8,040 nt of DNA from Erysipelotrichia bacterium (GTDB taxonomy: Bacteria > Bacillota_I > Bacilli_A > RFN20 > CAG-826): assembly GCA_012511695.1 (NCBI GenBank), contig JAAZFO010000166.1, forward strand, positions 1 to 8,040, read 5' to 3'. The notes under the pieces are model-generated. The model saw only the letters and a list, made by a program, of their open reading frames with translations, made no database searches and had not been told where the DNA came from. Shown in pieces: positions 6,390 through 8,040 of the stretch. Position 1 is the first letter of the stretch. The number at the start of each line of letters is the position of its first letter. A program made the translations under genes and the position numbers.

Positions 6390-7479
6390 GAAAGATCACC
6401 TCCCCTCCTGGAGCATCTTTTTTTCTACCGACCCTCCCAGCAATTTGAATTAAAGAGTGGGCATCATAAATAGAGTGATCGCTCAAATAAACAATGACTT
6501 GCAAGTCACGAATTGTGACGCCTCTTTCCAAAACTGCAGTAGTGACTAAATAACGGTATTTTTTTGACCGAAATCTTTTAATGATCATTTGTCTTTGTTC
6601 GCTTTTTGAATTGATGTAATTGCCGTGAGAGAAAAAAATACTTAAAAAACGATATACTTTTTTCGACAAATCAATCGTGGGCACAAAAATAAGAATTGGC
6701 TTAAATTGACGTAATAGTCGTGAAGTTTCACTTACGAGCTTGTAGTTTAAATACAATAGATTGCCACAAATAATATTTGGCACTGGTAATGGGTGTTGAT
6801 GAAAGCGAGAATAAAGTTCAAGAATGTCGCGAGAAGGTTGTTTAAATTGTTTAATTAATTTAGGAGTGGGAGTCGCTGTCATGAGGACAAAATTCTTTTT
6901 TATAGAACGATAAAAGAAAGCTTCTAATATTGTATTTCCTCTATAAGGAAAAGCATCGATTTCATCCATGATTAATAAATCAAAATACTGATTATAACGA
7001 TATAATTGATGTGTTGTTAAGACTATTAAATCACCCTCGAGTCTATTAGAATTGCCCCCATAAACTGCTATTACTTTATTGTTTTTAAATATATTTTTAA
7101 AATGATAAGTTAGCTCTAACACCACATCTTTTCTAGGAACAGCAAAGCCGACACGCAGCCCGTTGTTGATGCAGTGAGCAATGACTTCTAAACATATTTC
7201 CGTCTTGCCCGAGCCACACACTGCGTGGACTAGACTATCAATTCCTTTAAGGTAATTGCGCAGCAGTTTAGCAGATAATCTTTTTTGATCGTCAGATAAT
7301 TTATAGGCGAGTTGATAGTCAGCTTTTTCTGTAATGACATAGTTGTTACTAGCTTCTTGGCCGCGAAACATGATACAACGACGACAATAGGGTTGACCGT
7401 TTTTATAACCGACATAGGCACTATCAACGTTGCCACAAATAGAACAAATAAATTTCGTATTAATAAAAAATCTCCCCAT
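6319..7479 (-). CDS. comFA: ComFA, competence DNA-uptake helicase
   Basis: ComFA is a membrane-associated, cytoplasmic-side DEAD-box-type ATPase thought to drive transforming single-stranded DNA through the ComEC channel. Visible: an N-terminal zinc finger with CSIC (12-15) and CRRC (32-35); Walker A in AVCGSGKT (86-93); Walker B DEID (172-175); motif III TAT in LMTATPTP (199-206); motif V TTAVLERGVTI (313-323); and motif VI QIAGRVGR (345-352). At 386 residues it is shorter than Bacillus ComFA (about 460), with the core intact. The ATG at 7479 is forced: stops TAA and TGA lie in frame immediately upstream, and there is no later start before the zinc finger. That ATG has no ribosome-binding site and lies inside a terminator hairpin, so expression may depend on readthrough. 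It overlaps comFC; no comFB lies between them. Stop codon TAA. Confidence 0.94.
   Translation of the reverse strand: MGRFFINTKFICSICGNVDSAYVGYKNGQPYCRRCIMFRGQEASNNYVITEKADYQLAYKLSDDQKRLSAKLLRNYLKGIDSLVHAVCGSGKTEICLEVIAHCINNGLRVGFAVPRKDVVLELTYHFKNIFKNNKVIAVYGGNSNRLEGDLIVLTTHQLYRYNQYFDLLIMDEIDAFPYRGNTILEAFFYRSIKKNFVLMTATPTPKLIKQFKQPSRDILELYSRFHQHPLPVPNIICGNLLYLNYKLVSETSRLLRQFKPILIFVPTIDLSKKVYRFLSIFFSHGNYINSKSEQRQMIIKRFRSKKYRYLVTTAVLERGVTIRDLQVIVYLSDHSIYDAHSLIQIAGRVGRKKDAPGGEVIFLAKHKNQETQRAIKEINAANQKL
6394..6403 (-). promoter_or_regulatory. Ribosome-binding site deciding the comFC TTG start
   Basis: The minus strand reads GGAGGTGATC, a full complement to the 16S rRNA 3' end, with GGAGG nine bases ahead of the TTG at 6389. 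It lies within comFA codons for GGEVIF, a segment that may be conserved for protein reasons, so the match could be partly coincidental. Confidence 0.55.
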
Positions 7480-7497
7480 TCATTAAATAGGGAGATT
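7465..7497 (-). terminator. Intrinsic terminator after galM, overlapping the comFA start
   Basis: The minus strand folds AATCTCCCTATT, loop TAATG, AATGGGGAGATT: a 12-base-pair stem with a single T-G wobble, followed by a run of six T (two of them from the stem) and then ATT. It begins about 33 bases after the galM stop, so it terminates galM transcripts. The comFA ATG lies in its right arm and the first comFA codons (MGRFF) are encoded by that arm and the T-run. Confidence 0.85.
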
Positions 7498-7529
7498 ATT
7501 ACTATTTTTTCCAAACGCTTTACTAAGTT

Positions 7530-8040
7530 TTAAGCAATTTTTGTAAAGACATATGCAGTTTTAGAGTAAAACTCATCATCCGCTCTTAAAATTGGAGACG
7601 CAAAATTCTCATGATTAATAGCGTCAGGATAAAGTTGTGTTTCTAAACAAATGTGCGAATTCGTATTGTATAGCTGTAAGCCTGGACGATCAGTATAAAC
7701 ATCGACATTAATGATACTTGTTTGTCCAGTCAAAGATGCGACTTTTCGATAACCGTCACCGTTTAAAGCGTAGTTATCATCATAATTTGGTGAGCTGACA
7801 GGCATAGTCCTGGCGGTAGTGAAATCTAACCTTTCCGTCACCGGTGAAATATTGCCATTTGGAATTTGGGAAACCATTTCAGTGTGATTGTCAGCGTCAA
7901 TCCAGAGCGTATGATTTTGTGCGGAATTGTTCCCGTTCAAACTCAAGTACACGTGATTGGTTGGGTTAATCAATGTGTCAGCATCACTGGTTGCGGTATA
8001 CTCAATTGTCAATTCGCCTGAATTTCTTAAAGTATAGGTA
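7530..8040 (-). CDS. galM: Aldose 1-epimerase (mutarotase), C-terminal half, cut by right edge
   Basis: GalM interconverts the alpha and beta anomers of galactose and related sugars before the Leloir pathway, in the cytoplasm. The last 169 residues are visible, about half of the usual 330-350. The reading frame is open to the window edge, so the gene begins outside; the TTG at 8012 is internal, since upstream codons read TYTLRNSGE. Family landmarks: INPTNHVYLSLNG with the catalytic histidine (visible residue 29); YDDNYAL (86-92); VYTDRPGLQLYNTNSH (114-129); and ICLETQLYPDAIN with the catalytic glutamate (133). The first catalytic histidine would lie in the missing part. It has its own terminator after the gene, so it is probably the end of a separate unit and functionally unrelated to comFA. 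Stop codon TAA. Confidence 0.93.
   Translation of the reverse strand, partial: TYTLRNSGELTIEYTATSDADTLINPTNHVYLSLNGNNSAQNHTLWIDADNHTEMVSQIPNGNISPVTERLDFTTARTMPVSSPNYDDNYALNGDGYRKVASLTGQTSIINVDVYTDRPGLQLYNTNSHICLETQLYPDAINHENFASPILRADDEFYSKTAYVFTKIA

Noticed and set aside
7230..7514. A 94-codon open frame overlapping the comFA start
   Set aside because: It is a shadow of comFA in another frame, has no family features, and comFA's zinc finger and helicase motifs are clear in the chosen frame.
1..8040. Mycoplasma-type genetic code (UGA as Trp)
   Set aside because: RF2 is encoded, the reading frames are complete with standard code, and the in-frame TGA in prfB makes sense only as a stop.
1..8040. 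Mobile elements, CRISPR repeats, tRNA or rRNA genes, or an unknown defence system
   Set aside because: No transposase, direct-repeat array, tRNA-like fold or unexplained long coding region was seen. Apart from the left-edge fragment, every long frame belongs to a known housekeeping or competence family.

Overview
This window is ordinary housekeeping chromosome from a low-GC Gram-positive bacterium. The ComFA, ComFC, SecA, RF2 and UvrB proteins all look Bacillota-like. Their sequence style, the AT-rich intergenic DNA and the short SecA suggest a reduced-genome Bacilli lineage near Acholeplasmatales, Erysipelotrichales or RF39-type uncultured groups; that placement is inference. UGA is read as a stop: an RF2 gene is present and carries an in-frame UGA at its frameshift site. 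This argues against the Mycoplasma code, in which UGA is Trp.

All genes lie on the minus strand, so transcription runs from high to low coordinates. In that order: the C-terminal half of an aldose 1-epimerase (galM, cut by the right edge); a strong intrinsic terminator whose hairpin contains the next start codon; comFA (competence helicase) overlapping comFC (phosphoribosyltransferase-like); a 117-base gap with a good sigma-A type promoter and a structured leader; secA; prfB (RF2, read through a programmed +1 frameshift); uvrB; and a gap of about 70 bases leading to the first nine codons of another gene at the left edge.

secA, prfB and uvrB look like one operon. The prfB ribosome-binding site overlaps the secA stop codon, and only 11 bases separate prfB from uvrB. 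This would co-express the preprotein translocase ATPase, a peptide chain release factor and the nucleotide excision repair helicase. comFA and comFC form a translationally coupled pair for DNA uptake. The order comFA-comFC-secA-prfB resembles the Bacillus block, but the hpf (ribosome hibernation factor) gene that usually sits before secA is missing.

I found no mobile element, CRISPR array, RNA gene or novel multi-gene system. The items most worth a second look are regulatory: a prfB frameshift site with an extra codon between its Shine-Dalgarno-like element and its slippery codon, a terminator fused to the comFA start, a structured secA leader with a start-stop mini-ORF, and unusual substitutions in the UvrB beta-hairpin.
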